Origin: Clytia hemisphaerica
Lineage: Eukaryota > Cnidaria > Hydrozoa > Leptothecata > Clytiidae
NCBI GenBank assembly: GCA_902728285.1
Contig: CACVBU010000271.1
Span: 1,830,239-1,894,238 of the forward strand
Reading direction: 5' to 3'
DNA length: 64,000 bases
Shown in pieces: positions 11,411 through 22,567 of the stretch (positions are counted from its first letter, which is position 1; each line of letters starts with the position of its first letter). The position numbers and the translations under genes were made by a program. The notes beneath the pieces were generated by a model. That model was not told the DNA's origin. It saw only the letters and a list, made by a program, of their open reading frames with translations, and searched no databases.

Positions 11411-11974
11411 CAGGGGGGGGGTCATGCAGTTATTATATAAACACTATGACAATTACTACCGTGGTGGTATATAAACCAAAATTTGGGAAAACAGTTACTC
11501 CACCAGTGGACTAACTGCAACATGGGTGGTGCCTAAGCCCAAAATTGTCGATTTTGGTAGGATATGGTGTACTAAGTGAGCACACTTTTCAACTTTTCAC
11601 TTAAAATTTTAGGTTTTTAAAAATTCCGGAAGCAAAAAAATTCAAAACATTTTTTCAAAAGTCAAAAAAAAATCACAAAATATTTTCTTCAATCAAGGCA
11701 TGAAAGATATTTTAGAAAACTTGGAAAATGATTGAGATATTTAACTCTTGAACGGTCATTAATAAGACGTACCCAGTAAAATGGTATCAAAAATGAGGAA
11801 TTCAGTGAAAAAATTGCCAAATTTGGCACTTTTGGGGGTGGTATACACCAATTTTGAGGGTAAAATCAGTTAGTACACTATGGAATAACTGCAAGGGTGG
11901 TGGTGTCTGTAGAAAATGTCCAAAATTGCAGTTACTCCACATAGTGTCAAGGAGTAACTGCAAGACCCCCCCTG
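11411..11974. mobile_element. hAT-like MITE nested in the BEL element
   Basis: It starts CAGGGGGGGG and ends CCCCCCCTG, with extended inverted similarity (tgcagtta ... taactgca). The 7-base sequence CTGATCA is present immediately on both sides (11404-11410 and 11975-11981). Short CAGGG-type ends and a 7-8 base target duplication fit non-autonomous hAT elements. There is no transposase. It splits the BEL reverse transcriptase. Confidence 0.8.
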
Positions 11975-12006
11975 CTGATCACTATAAATTACTTGTACAC
12001 ATTTTT

Positions 12007-13253
12007 GGGAGTTTCTAAACGTCGACCAGAAATGATGACCACGACCGGCAACCACGACCAGCGACCAGATAAATCTGGGTTATCAAGTTTTTCCCTTTCT
12101 CCAACGTAGAGTGTCTCTACTAATCATTTGAATATTATATCATATTAAAGAGTAAGCTCGCCCCTGTCTCATCAATTTAAAGCCACATGCCAAATACGTA
12201 AAACAACCATTTCGAAGCTCTTGGAGCTTGGAGCTTGTTTCTAAACATCGACCAGAAATGGCGACCACGACCACGACCAGCGACCACGACCGGCGACCAG
12301 ATAAATTTGGATTATCGAGTTTATCTGCTCTCTCCACCGTAGAGAAGTTTAAATCAAGTCCTCAGAATACTAAAAAGTGACCTTTGAAGTAACCCGTCAT
12401 TTTCTTGATAAAGTGACTCTATTTGACAAAAATATTGACAGGGTCATTAAGTATGATGTCTGTAAGCTTTGTTACACCAAATATTTTAATTATGCTGAAT
12501 GAGATTTTTTTAATATGAATAGATAGAACTTGTCAGTAGGAAAAAATCGGGCAGGCCAGTTTTAGAGATATGATTCTAATCAATTATTCTATTGTCTTTA
12601 TGCTGACAAAATGACTAATTTCGACAGAAATAACAATCTGATGATGAAATACAAAGCTTCTCAAGCCATTTTCAAAAAACTTTGTGCCACTAATTGTTGT
12701 GATGCTGATAATACAAAACGATAGAAATTGACACCATAATCTAGCCAGTGGTCAAAGCAGTTTTTTTCTGTGAGATGGAAAAACTTTTTAATAGAGATAT
12801 TTTGGTACACAGTGACACCCGCAGGGCCCATCATGGTTAGGGCCGAGGGCCAGAAAATTTTCAGATTTTTTACCCCCTAGATTGGCTAGAAAGGCACTAA
12901 ACTTTGTTAATTAAAACAACTCAAAATGTTCTTAAATGCCGATCATACAGTGAAAATATCTATGAATCTATATTTCTTGCTAAATAACCATTTCTAACTG
13001 AGACGGAAAACTTTGAAAAAAATTTCTGTGAGACGGAAATCCGTCTGAGACGGAAGAACTTTGATCACTGTCTAGCTCCAAGAGCGTCGAAATGGTTGTT
13101 TTACGTATTTGGCACGTGGTTTTAGATGAGACAGGGGTGAGCTTACTCTTCAATATTAAATATATTCTCTACGTTGGAGAAAGAGAAAAAACTCGATAAC
13201 CCAAATTTATCTGGTCGCTGGTCGTCATTTCTGGTCGACGTTTAGAAACTCCC
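12007..13253. mobile_element. Long inverted-repeat element with GACCACGACCAGC repeats, nested in the BEL element
   Basis: The left arm begins GGGAGTTTCTAAACGTCGAC at 12007 and the right arm ends GTCGACGTTTAGAAACTCCC at 13253. Similarity between arms continues inward for about 180-220 bases (to about 12230 and from about 13073). A second direct copy of the arm start, with (GACCAC)-type repeats, lies at about 12235-12350. The centre has no transposase; a 'gagacggaa' word repeats at 12.76-13.06 kb. It sits where the BEL reverse transcriptase active site should be. A related short element is at 5756-5891. Confidence 0.8.
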
Positions 13254-13299
13254 GATAAAAAGTTTCAAAGTAACGATGACTTGAGTGAGTGACTTACCA

Positions 13300-13893
13300 A
13301 AAAAAACTATTCAATCTATTAGGATAAAACTGGACGACAAGGTCACGTCTAGAGCGCTAGGTGTTCACTGAGACCTTAAAACAGACTGTTTTGTTTACAA
13401 GGTCAATGTTGGAGTTGATCGATGAAAGCCATATACCAAGAGATCTGTCTTCAAGAAGACTGCAACTACGATCTATTTAGCCTATTGACACCAATCATCA
13501 GACACCAATCAAACTTTGCATGCAAGAACTATGGAGAGACAAATTTGAATTGGGCGAGGAAGTTACCAAATCTCTCAAAAATCGTTATGAAGATTGGCTT
13601 TGTCGAATGTCTGACATTGCATCCACTGTTGCTGTCCCACGAAGTCTCAACTTTACTGGTGACCAAGACGTGCAACTACATATCTTTGGTGACGCTTCCA
13701 AGAAAGCATTTGCTGTGCTAGCTTATGTCAGGATCGAGAGCGAAGGAAATGTATCGTGCCTTATCTTAATGTCGAAGTCAAGAGTTGTTCCACTGAAAAG
13801 CTTGACGTTGCCAAGCCTAGAATTACAAGGAGCTGCCATTGCAGTGAGAATGAAAGAAACCATCGTAGATGAGACTCTTCATTTAATCTTCTA
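13300..13893 (+). pseudogene. BEL/Pao RNase H region
   Basis: After the nested element, coding resemblance resumes with a 'LGVH*DLKTDCF' block. A 124-codon frame (13520-13894) follows with MQELWRDKFELGEEV, RYEDWLCRM, HIFGDASKKAFAVLAYVR and SKSRVVPLKSLTLPSLELQ. This is the typical RNase H segment of BEL/Pao polyproteins, in which the aspartate of FGDAS is catalytic. An in-frame stop in the first block and frame changes make it non-functional. Confidence 0.88.
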
Positions 13894-14720
13894 GTACATC
13901 AACAACGGGAGTAAACGTTTCAAGGTTTTCGTTGCAAACCGAGTTACTGAGATACGAAACCATTCTGAAGTCGATCAATGGAACTTCGTACAAGAGGAGA
14001 TATTGATGACAATGAAGCTATCAGATACTGGTTCGACGGACCAAATTTCCTGTTCAAAGACAAGGCAGACTGGCCAACAGCATCTGTGACACCCCTGTCT
14101 ACTGACGATGAAGAAATAAAAAACTAGTCTGTAAACTAACATGCGTCACAGCGATTATGCTTTTCGACAGATTTTCAAATTGAAAAAGAATGGTCCGAGC
14201 AGTTGCTTGGGTGATTGTTCTTCTGTCACCCAAGATGAGCCGCAAAGAGAAAGGAAGCGGCCATTGTTGCAGAGAGAGGAGATCAAGTGTCAATTCAATC
14301 CACCAGAAGCACCCATGCCATATGGGAAGTGTTTATGAAAGTCTGATTCGAAGTGTCAAGATAACGCTGAGTGTCATGCTAAACGATTCAGCGCCATTAA
14401 ACGATTTCACTTTTCAAACTGTAATGACAGAAGTTGAAGCTGTACTTAACAGTCGACCACTAACTTATGTTAGCAACGATCCGAACGATCTTGAACCATT
14501 AACTCCTAATTACGTCCTTTTGGGAAGACCTTCTTCAAAGCCCATTACAAGCGTGGATTACGAAATTCGATCAGCTCCTCGAAAGAAGTGAAAGCAGGTA
14601 CAATCCAAAAAAAATCAATTTTGGGATAGATGGTCGAAAGAGTATCTCGGGACATTGACTTCTACGTCAAAATGGCAAAAGACAAGATAACCCTGAATTT
14701 TACTCTTAATCCATTATTTT
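13894..14720 (+). pseudogene. BEL/Pao integrase region
   Basis: Sequence after 13894 gives NRVTEIRNHSEVDQW and WFDGPNFLF, the BEL pre-integrase linker. The frame 14190-14591 then gives [36 protein letters not shown] and [11 protein letters not shown], the C-terminal half of a DDE integrase including the glutamate-containing [10 protein letters not shown] block. A last piece at about 14585-14680 resembles the 'FWDRWSKEYL' tail. The zinc-binding and first DD portions are badly eroded. I did not find flanking LTRs. Confidence 0.85.
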
Positions 14721-15779
14721 AGCTTCATTATATAGTTGGTTAATTTTCTAAAGCAAGGGGTAAATTACTCCAAAAATCTTGAACACTTCTTCTAAAAATC
14801 CCAAAAAAATCCAAAACGTCCCAAAGAAATTCCCGAAATGTCCTTAAGTCCTAAAATTCCTAAAACCCTGAAAAATCCTAAAAATCCAAAAAAACTCAAA
14901 TAAGAATTAGGATTACAAGTGCCAAAAATTCCAAAATACCAAAAGTCTATCAATCCTTTATACTTTTAGCAAGTGATTTACCCCCTTCAATCCTTTTTTT
15001 CAACTTTGAGAGAAATGGGTTTTCACGGGTGCATAGACTGTACAGACCACAGGCTATCATCATTCCTCGCAAAAAAGTGGAACCAATCAACTTGAAGTGT
15101 TCGAATTGAATAACAAGAGAGACAAATAAAATAAAATTATACCTCAACTGTGTTGCTTTCTTCGGTGAAGAGGTTTCTCTTTACAGCAATAACGGCAGCA
15201 GCAGGTAATGTAGATTGATTGGTGGCCTCCATACATTCCTGGCCAAGAATGGTTCTTTTTCTTTGTAATTCTCTTATTTCATAACCACTAGAATGATAAA
15301 ACGTTTCAATAATTAGAAATTACTATAGTTAATCAGGACTAGATTCTACATTCATTAGAGTTTTGATGGCTGGATAAACTTTAATATGATAACATGAAAT
15401 CTCACTATTGTTTGAATTGGACGCTTACAGACAAATTGTGGACCCTTTAATCAGATCCCAAATATGGTATTTTTCCAAAAGCCCTATTCTGACCAAGAGT
15501 CGACCCTGTTGGAAACAATTTTTTCTAATTTAACACTTTTACCCAATACTCCGTTAGTATTCATAGTGTGCAAGGGGGTTCCAGGTCCCACCTGAAAATT
15601 CAGGTCCCACCTTATCCTAAAATTCCCACCTTCAGCCCAGACTCCCAGATCCCAGCTAAAAACAAAAAAAATATACTAATTCGAGGAACAAAACAAAACT
15701 TCTTTACCATAATATGAAGATGCAATATATTACATATGTTTAACTTTCCATTTGCCTATGACCTACATTAGGGGTAGAA
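14721..15779. other. Intergenic; low-complexity AAAATCC tract and CCCACCT-rich patch
   Basis: At 14780-14945 the sequence is a degenerate run of 'aaaatccc' words. At 15570-15665 it repeats 'tcccacct', a motif that returns at 16855-16930. No gene is supported. Confidence 0.5.
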
Positions 15780-16418
15780 CAGGGGGGGTCCATGTACAAT
15801 ACAGCGGCATGTATCAGTACTTTGTAGCAAATTTCGATTTTAAACACCCCCCACCCCTATAGTACAAAATGTACAAAATACTAGCCAGCAAACTCCCAAA
15901 AACACCCCAACACCCCCTATATTTTACAATATACTATCCAGCAAAATCACAAATACACCCTGACACCCCCTGTATAATACAATATACTATCAAGCAAACT
16001 GCCAAATATACCACAACACACCCTTACATAGTACAATATACTATCCAGAAAACTAACAAATATACCCTTACACCTCTTCATAAAATAAAAATTTTAAGCC
16101 AAAAAAATTGAAACTTTGGGGCAAGATTTTTATTCTTCCCATAAAAAAAAATTGACAAAAACAATTGAGAATTTTGAAAGATTTCCGGCGAAAATCTAAA
16201 ATAAATTACAATTTGATTTGATTTTGGCTTTTTAGTACACAAATACTAAGCAGAAAATCCGAAATTTGACCCTGACACCCCTGTATAGTACATGTATACT
16301 AAACAGCAAATCAGAAATTTGCCCCTGCCCCATGTATAGTGCACAAGTACTAAACAGCAAAATTTTTTTGAAAACACCCACCCATGCATGCCGCTTTTTT
16401 GTACATGGACCCTCCCCT
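15780..16418. mobile_element. hAT-like element with internal ~60-base minisatellite
   Basis: The ends CAGGGGGGGTCCATGTACAA and GTACATGGACCCTCCCCT are inverted, and the similarity extends to 'gcggcatg ... catgccgc'. A perfect 8-base target duplication GGGTAGAA lies at 15772-15779 and 16419-16426. The inside is largely a tandem repeat around 'acaccccctgtatagtacaa' and 'tatactatccagcaaact'. It is non-autonomous, and the open frames across it are repeat by-products. Confidence 0.85.
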
Positions 16419-16426
16419 GGGTAGAA

Positions 16427-17132
16427 ACCAATCAAGTAGTCAGACGACTTAGAAGTAAGTGTGAGTCGTTAGATATAAGTTTGGCATGAAATTATGGCTA
16501 ATCCTCGAATAAGAAGTTTTGGGGAAAATTTGTCCCAATAACTACAATATTAGTATAAATAAGTGAGGATTCGCCTACAACCATAACTGCAGGGAGGGAG
16601 GGAGGTAAAATATCTCATCCTGTCAGCTTTCAGTTAGAGTGTCGACTTGAACAGGGAGATGTGATGGCCATTTTGAACATGACGTCACATGGCTATTAGC
16701 AAAGTAGACTCAGTTGGCGGAGGGCGGCCACCCAGCCATTCGAATACTGCATATAGCGCTTTTCAAACAAAAGTTAAACCGCAATTTAACCTGTGTTAAA
16801 TTATATACATTTATGAAATATATAAAAAAAATATATCATAAAGTCATAAAGTCCCACCTAAAGAAATTAACTCCCACCTTAACTTGTTTCTCCCACCTAA
16901 AACCTGGAAAACCCCAAATCCCACCTGAAAATTTTCGACCCAAATCAGCAAAACCCCCCCACTATTCTGGGGGGGGTGCACACTATGGTATTGTGGTTGG
17001 TGGGTTCCAACACACGTTAGCAATGTGGAGATGAATTTCTCCCAATTCACTCTCTCTGTCCAGTCAGTATATAGACAAGAATTCACTTCCAGCTCTACCG
17101 AGTGGCAATTGAGTCCTTGGGTTGTTCCACAT
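16427..17132. other. Intergenic with CCCACCT repeats
   Basis: A second CCCACCT-rich stretch lies at 16853-16930, followed by a C run and then a G run at 16955-16976 that could pair. No gene is recognised. Confidence 0.45.
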
Positions 17133-17205
17133 GGACCTGTAGCTCAATGATAAGAGCAAATGCCTGCATATGGCATGGTTGTGAGTTTGAGTCTCTCCAA
17201 ATCTG
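17133..17205 (+). repeat. tRNA-like head, probably a degraded SINE
   Basis: 'ctgtagctcaatgataagag' resembles a pol III A box and D arm. 'gttgtgagtttgagtctc' resembles a B box with its T arm. An ATGCC/GGCAT stem lies between them in the place of an anticodon arm. The acceptor ends do not pair and the loop does not give a normal anticodon context, so a functional tRNA is unlikely. A tRNA-derived SINE fragment is the better reading. Confidence 0.35.
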
Positions 17206-17800
17206 TTGATTTTCCAAAGATTCTGGTGGCTGGTCAAAAGACAACATAAGAGCGACATTCACTTTATCAATTCATTACAAATAACTATTTTTATGTTGAA
17301 AAAGGCCAGTTGGCCAAAATATTCATAGAAACTGACTACTTTACAAATAACTAATTAACAAAAAACCCATAAGTCTTCAACAATGTTTGTTCTATCTATA
17401 CTTTTACTTGAGTCCCGTATCGGCCTTTGAAAAGGTTGCTTTTGGGACAGTCCCAATTTAGCTTATGAAAAGGTTGAAGTATATAAAGCAATTTTCAAAA
17501 TGTTTCTAAAGAAAGTGCACACTCTTCTGGATATTTTTAAAGAAGTTGAAATACTGTGTTAGGGTAATAACTCTGTGTATTTCCCCTTCTTTAACAACAC
17601 ACATTTTTGGATGTTTCTAAAGAAGGCAAAGTACTGTCTTAAGGTAAATACTCAAGACAATGTATTTTGGAACATCCGAAAGGGTGTGTATTTTTAAAGA
17701 CAAAATACACCTTTGAGATATAAGGTAATAACTCAATGTAAAGTACTTTTTTGAGGCAAAAATTTTGCGGGGATTAAATTTCGCAGTTGAGCTCCATCTG
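17206..17800. other. Intergenic, nothing recognised
   Basis: Degenerate repeats of 'tttctaaagaag' words occur between 17500 and 17720. No coding signal is found. Confidence 0.4.
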
Positions 17801-17920
17801 TTAATTTTGCCGACGGCACTATAGTTGGTAAATATTTTCATGATTTTGTGCCTTTTTCTGTTAATTTTGCCGACAGCACTATAGTTGGTAAATATTTTCA
17901 TGATTTTGTGCCTTTTCTGC
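17801..17920. repeat. Two tandem 60-base repeats
   Basis: 'ttaattttgccgac(g/a)gcact' followed by 'atagttggtaaatattttca' occurs at 17801 and again at 17861, almost identical. The minus-strand frame across it simply repeats the same amino acids. Confidence 0.8.
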
Positions 17921-19077
17921 CAACTTATGTATGTTATACAAAGTGCCACGGATGAAGCTGAAAATGAAAATGAGGATGACAATTCCAACAAACCTCCTTG
18001 ACTTAGGAGAGGCGCTGAAATTAAACTTCCACTCCCCAAGAACACAGTTTGCCTGAATTCTTTTAATTTCCGAGCTGGTCAAGCTTGGAATAGACTATCT
18101 TTGGAATACAAAACTATTGACTCTTTAAAAGAGTTTTAAAATCGTCAAGGCAAAAATTTTATTGTTCATGCAAACTATGTTCCATACTATATTTTAATAT
18201 TTTTTAAATTTTAAAATTATTTACCTTATACTAGATATTTGAGTGTCATGTTGGATTTAATTAGTACTGTAAGTGTAACTATTTTTCATTACCAACGTAA
18301 AATAAAGAACAATAAATAATAATAAATAATATGTATTGCGTTTGACAATCGAACTGCAATTCCTGGGTAATATTTGATTGTGTTTGATTGCATTCAAATA
18401 ACATTTGATAGACTTCAGTTGCTAGTCAATTATATATTTGATAAGTTTGATTGCAATTAATATGGTCCACACTCCTTTAGCGGCCGCTAATATGTCTTTG
18501 CATTTGACAATTGAATTGCAATTATTCAATTGCGTTTGATTGTGTTCAATTGATTTGTTTGATTGACATTGTCTGGAAGTATTCCACCTTCTATAAAAAC
18601 GACCACTTTTGGGTGTTTCCAAAGAAGAGCGCGACCTAGGGACAAGATTCAATTTATCCTATTTGTGCTGGCAGTAGGGAACAGTATTTTTGTCGTATTT
18701 TTGTGTCCATAAACTCAACATTTTTTTAATACCACAAATGAGCCAACATTTCTGCAACAGAGACCATGACAAATGAATTTTCACTGCTAGTGGGCACTGT
18801 TTAATTTTTTGTTCTTCAAAATGACACCGATTGGAGAATTACAGTGCGTCTGTCGCCAATGCGCCCACCGCCCCAATATAATGAACAATAACAAGGATGT
18901 AATTTGCCATGCAGGTGACGTCATATGCTCCATCATGACGCTGCAAATTTCTTCTTCTTCATTTTTGAGGAAGGTAAGTTGGGGGAAAGTTGAAAATGGT
19001 ACCAAAATTTAGCTAGTGAAAGCCGCCATTCATATTTATAAACAGGCTAGCTCTAAATAGTCTACATAATATATAGC
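17921..19077. other. Intergenic, ATTTGATTG-rich patch, isolated CRE site
   Basis: Between about 18335 and 18570 the sequence repeats variants of 'tttgattg' and 'tttgacaatcgaa'. A perfect CRE palindrome TGACGTCA lies at 18916-18923, and a splice-donor-like GAGGAAGGTAAGT follows at about 18968. I cannot connect these to a coding region. Confidence 0.35.
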
Positions 19078-19386
19078 TCCAGGCTTTTAGGCCTTACTCT
19101 TGGTCTATAGGCACTACTATATGCACCCACTAGTGGCCCCCACCATGAATTTGCTTTTTAATCGGATTAAACATAATAGTGTTTAATAGAAGTTTTTAAC
19201 AAATGAAGTTTATCAATAGAGATTTCAAATAAAAGAATGTAAAAACACAGCTATTGTCTCTATTGTTTCACTAAAACCCTAGTGTGCATGCGATTTATCC
19301 AGAAAAATTCAATATTCAAAACAAGTGCATATCCTGAAGAGTAGGAGTTTTACGCTCGAAACGAAGGAAGATATGACGTAGCCTAG
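19078..19386. repeat. Dispersed repeat, uninterrupted copy (family H)
   Basis: The copy runs from 'tccaggcttttaggccttac' to 'gatatgacgtagcctag' and matches 49076-49836 along its length. Here the sequence around 'gaagagtaggagttttacgc' is continuous. The copy at 49 kb carries a 434-base insertion at exactly that point. This copy therefore preserves the empty site. The element class is unknown; it is non-coding. Confidence 0.75.
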
Positions 19387-19821
19387 CTCTAAAGCTCTAA
19401 ACAGCATCTAGTAACATGAAAACCAGAGTGTGATTCTTCAATGGGAATCAAAACATTAAAGTGCACTCACACACATCAATTTGTCAGATTTAACAACATT
19501 AACAGTTAGTCACACTAGGAAATAAAGTTTTCAGAAAAAACAACATCAGTCATCTACAGGATGTATTTGCAACAAGGATGAGAGTTATCTGAATCAAGTT
19601 TGCAAGACAATTAATCAAAACTTGAAAGTTTGAAACAAAATAAAACGTGCAGCAGCCAAAATCAAACAACCAAAGTTTGTCATTCAATTCCTGAGACAGC
19701 GCTTCGACTTTTAAGGCTTTGTTTATACGCTTAAGTAAAAACAATTCCGCACATGTAAATGGGTCAGTGTTTGAGGTCCGGCAAAATTTCCGGGAAATAG
19801 CCTATCCGGCAGTGTGCGGAT
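19387..19821. other. Intergenic, nothing recognised
   Basis: AT-rich sequence with chance frames only. Confidence 0.4.
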
Positions 19822-20842
19822 CTAAAGTCTGTCCAGATATAATTGGCAGTGGAAACAAGAATGCCTGTAACTTTTGATAGTCAAATTTAATTATGAAAAT
19901 TTTTTTTTCTTGTTTTAGAGAATCAAAAGCTCTATATTTGAATGTATTTTTGGTTGAAAAATTCGCAATTTTTAGTGGTTAAATTTGCGATTGCAAAAAT
20001 TGAGCTTTTTTCCTACTTATGCTATAACGTTCATTTTTACATCAGTGGTAGTTCAACCTTAGGTTAAGAAGTTTCTTAAATTTCAAGGCAAACAGAAAAG
20101 TCCTTCGGAAGATATGGGACCCGAAATACCCCTTGGTAGCACTTTTCTGTGAAATATCAAATCTCCAACTTATTACTTAAAACGGGGGTAGTGATATGAT
20201 TGATAAAACAGTTTTTCGATCATAACACATTTTACGATCTTTTTAATGAGCTCATAGCCAAACTGTGTTTAGTGTTTTGGGAATTAGCAAAGTTCTTTGA
20301 TGACTTAAAAATAACAAAGGCAATATACGTTCATGCTTATCTTTTCAATAAAAGCAATTATACTGTGATTTCACTTCGTTCCGAATTAATCAATGATACC
20401 AATAATACCAATGAACCAACACTTAACATTTTCCAACTTTTAATTGCACTGTTCAAAAAACATGATAATATATAACCCCCGTTTTTAGTAATAAGTTGGA
20501 GATTTGATATTTCACAGAAAAGTGCTACCAAGGGGTATTTCGGGTCCCATATCTTCCGAAGAACTTTTCTGTTTGCCTTGAAATTTAAGAAACTTCTTAA
20601 CCTAAGGTTGAACTACCACTGATGTAAAAATGAACGTTATAGCATAAGTAGAAAAAAAGCTCAATTTTTGCAATCCCAAATTTAACCACTAAAAATCGCG
20701 AATTTTTCAACCAAAAATACATTCAAATATAGCGCTTTTGATTCTCTAAAACAAGCAAAAAAAAATTCCATAATTATATTTGACTATCAAAAGTTACAGG
20801 CATTCTTGTTTCCACTGCCAATTATATCTGGACAGACTTTAG
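19822..20842. mobile_element. Foldback element with ~370-base inverted arms
   Basis: The left arm (19822-20189) starts CTAAAGTCTGTCCAGATATA. The right arm (about 20474-20842) ends TATATCTGGACAGACTTTAG. The arms are near-identical throughout; for example, the block 'gggacccgaaataccccttg' is present inverted on the right. The loop is about 285 bases and holds one open frame. I could not define a convincing target duplication. The structure would fold into a hairpin of about 370 base pairs. Confidence 0.88.
20200..20475 (+). CDS. Open frame filling the loop of the foldback element, unknown
   Basis: A 91-codon frame beginning ATG ATT starts 10 bases after the left arm and ends at the start of the right arm. 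Its make-up is varied, with alternating hydrophobic and charged residues (FYDLFNELIAKLCLVFWELA, later TNEPTLNIFQLLIALFKK). It is unlike the Lys/Asn/Ile strings of random AT-rich frames. No motif or family is recognised, and it is too short for a transposase. It could be captured coding sequence or chance. Confidence 0.3.
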   Translation: MIKQFFDHNTFYDLFNELIAKLCLVFWELAKFFDDLKITKAIYVHAYLFNKSNYTVISLRSELINDTNNTNEPTLNIFQLLIALFKKHDNI

Positions 20843-21345
20843 GTGGGTTTCGCCTCCCCTGAGATCTTTTTCTTGGGAAATTGATCTTCAAATTAGTTCT
20901 CAAGGTTGGCTTGGCTCAAATTGTTTCATCTATGGCTCAAATTTTAGGCAATTTCTCATAGTTTTTGAGAATGTTAATTTCATTAAAAAGCGCCAGGTTA
21001 TTTTTTCATGAATCCCTTTAGAAGTTTTGCGACGCATTTTTTTGCTTGTGAGTCAGGTAAACGATATAGCGCTTTTGCAGCATTAATCTTTGATTTGCAT
21101 TTTGGCGGGACACTAGTGTGACTAACTTATTTATAACGGCACTGCACTATTACATTGACAATCAAACAAAGGGTTTTCTGTAAAGAACCTTGTAAACATT
21201 ACAACAACTTGCAGCTAAGTTCTACCATTTTGTGTGTGTTTTGAGGATTGAGCAGAGAACGCTCGCAGAATGCCTGTGAGCTCCCGCACGGATAAAAAAC
21301 TTTCACTGTCTGTCAATCATTTTCTCAAGGCGAAGAGTCAGTTAC
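20843..21345. other. Intergenic, nothing recognised
   Basis: No repeat or coding signal stands out. Confidence 0.4.
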
Positions 21346-21565
21346 CTACCGTAACTTGGTCTAATGTCAACATCCCTCGTCTAAATTCGACACCCTTCTC
21401 TAGAGCTGACAATAATAGAAAAGTCGAAACTATTTTTCTTTGCTTAGTGGTAAGAGAGGAAAAATTCTTTTTCAATCACTGATTCCAACTTTCATATTAT
21501 TCCTATCTCTAAAAAAGGGTGTCGAAATTAGAAGACGGATGTCGAGATTAGACCAACTTACGGTA
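21346..21565. mobile_element. MITE with TACCGTAA...TTACGGTA ends
   Basis: 'taccgtaacttggtctaatg' at the left is mirrored by 'gattagaccaacttacggta' at the right. The inverted similarity continues inward for about 55 bases (the GTCTAAATTCGACACCCTT region). No transposase and no clear target duplication were found. Confidence 0.65.
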
Positions 21566-22435
21566 GTTATTACCTAGAGACAAAAACATCCATCCCTGTC
21601 TATCCTGCTTTTACTCAATCTGTTGATTGTTTCAATCTGTGATCCAATCCTAAGGCTTAGGTTTTTTCTCATCTTCAATTTACTGAAGAAAGCGGGAATT
21701 TGATGCAAGAGTTACATTGTCAAAAAGTGCCGTAAAAAAATCATTGAATAAAAGAAGAACTCAAAATCTTAAATATTTCCATTTTGAAGAGTTATATAGT
21801 GCAAAAACATAGAGAAGTTTCATTTTTCATTGCACTTCCATAATCAAAGATGTTGGCTTGAAATTGAAAATGAAACTACTGAAAACGAAAGTAAAATCAG
21901 TCTGAACTCGAAATCCCGTAATCTTGATAAACCAGTTTACCAGTTTAAGTCTGAACTGTCTATACTGCCAGACTTTCCAGACGTATACAGACTAGTGTAT
22001 GTTATATTCCGGACATTTTCAGCAGTATTTTAACCCTCCGTGCTTAGAAAAAAAAACTTAGAAAAGAAAAAATACTATTTTGAATAGGGGCTAGCCTGCT
22101 AACTAATGATATCAACTAGGTTGTTGATTAACTGGATGTTTACTTGTTAAAAACAGCATAAGGTGTTCGAACAAACATACTGTCGAAAAAGTGACATGAC
22201 CTCCTAACTGACATGCCAACATGCCAATTGGCCAGCAAAAACTTTTTTTCACTCCCCCCACTGGACTATTTTTGTCTAGCTGATCTTCGTTTGGAAAACT
22301 AAAAATCCATTATACACATTGTATGTATACCATTAAGTGACACAAAATTATACCATAGAGTAACACTAAAATATGCACAAACCATGTGGAGAAGCAAAAC
22401 AAAAAGGGAAAGGAACCAAAGTGAGAAAATACAAA
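21566..22435. other. Intergenic, nothing recognised
   Basis: A 67-codon frame at 21830-22033 is not supported by any motif. Confidence 0.4.
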
Positions 22436-22567
22436 ATGGCTTCCTCGCTTCGCTTCACAACGTTTTTTATTTTCCTCCTTTTTCGCTTTCCCGCAGTCGC
22501 AGACTTTTTGGTACTCCGGCCAGACGGATTGTTGCCTGTACCTACCGACCACGGCTTTTTCCTATAA
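22436..22567 (+). CDS. Possible short secreted peptide or first exon
   Basis: An ATG in a favourable context (acaaaATGG) opens 43 codons. The first 22 or so look like a signal peptide: a short basic start (MASSLRFTT), a hydrophobic core (FFIFLLFRF) and a PAVA|D-like cleavage site. The local base composition is richer in G+C than its surroundings, as at a gene start. The mature part is only about 21 residues with no cysteines. A second acceptor-like site and a 27-codon frame follow at 22665-22747. Not recognised; may be chance. Confidence 0.2.
   Translation: MASSLRFTTFFIFLLFRFPAVADFLVLRPDGLLPVPTDHGFFL

Noticed and set aside
15869-16111. 80-codon frame rich in Thr/Tyr/Gln
   Set aside because: It follows the ~60-base minisatellite inside the hAT-like element.
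17133-17205. Functional tRNA gene
   Set aside because: The acceptor stem does not pair and the anticodon loop is abnormal. Kept only as a SINE-like scrap.
20200-20475. Loop frame of the foldback element as a transposase
   Set aside because: It is only 91 codons with no DDE or other catalytic pattern. Reported as unknown.
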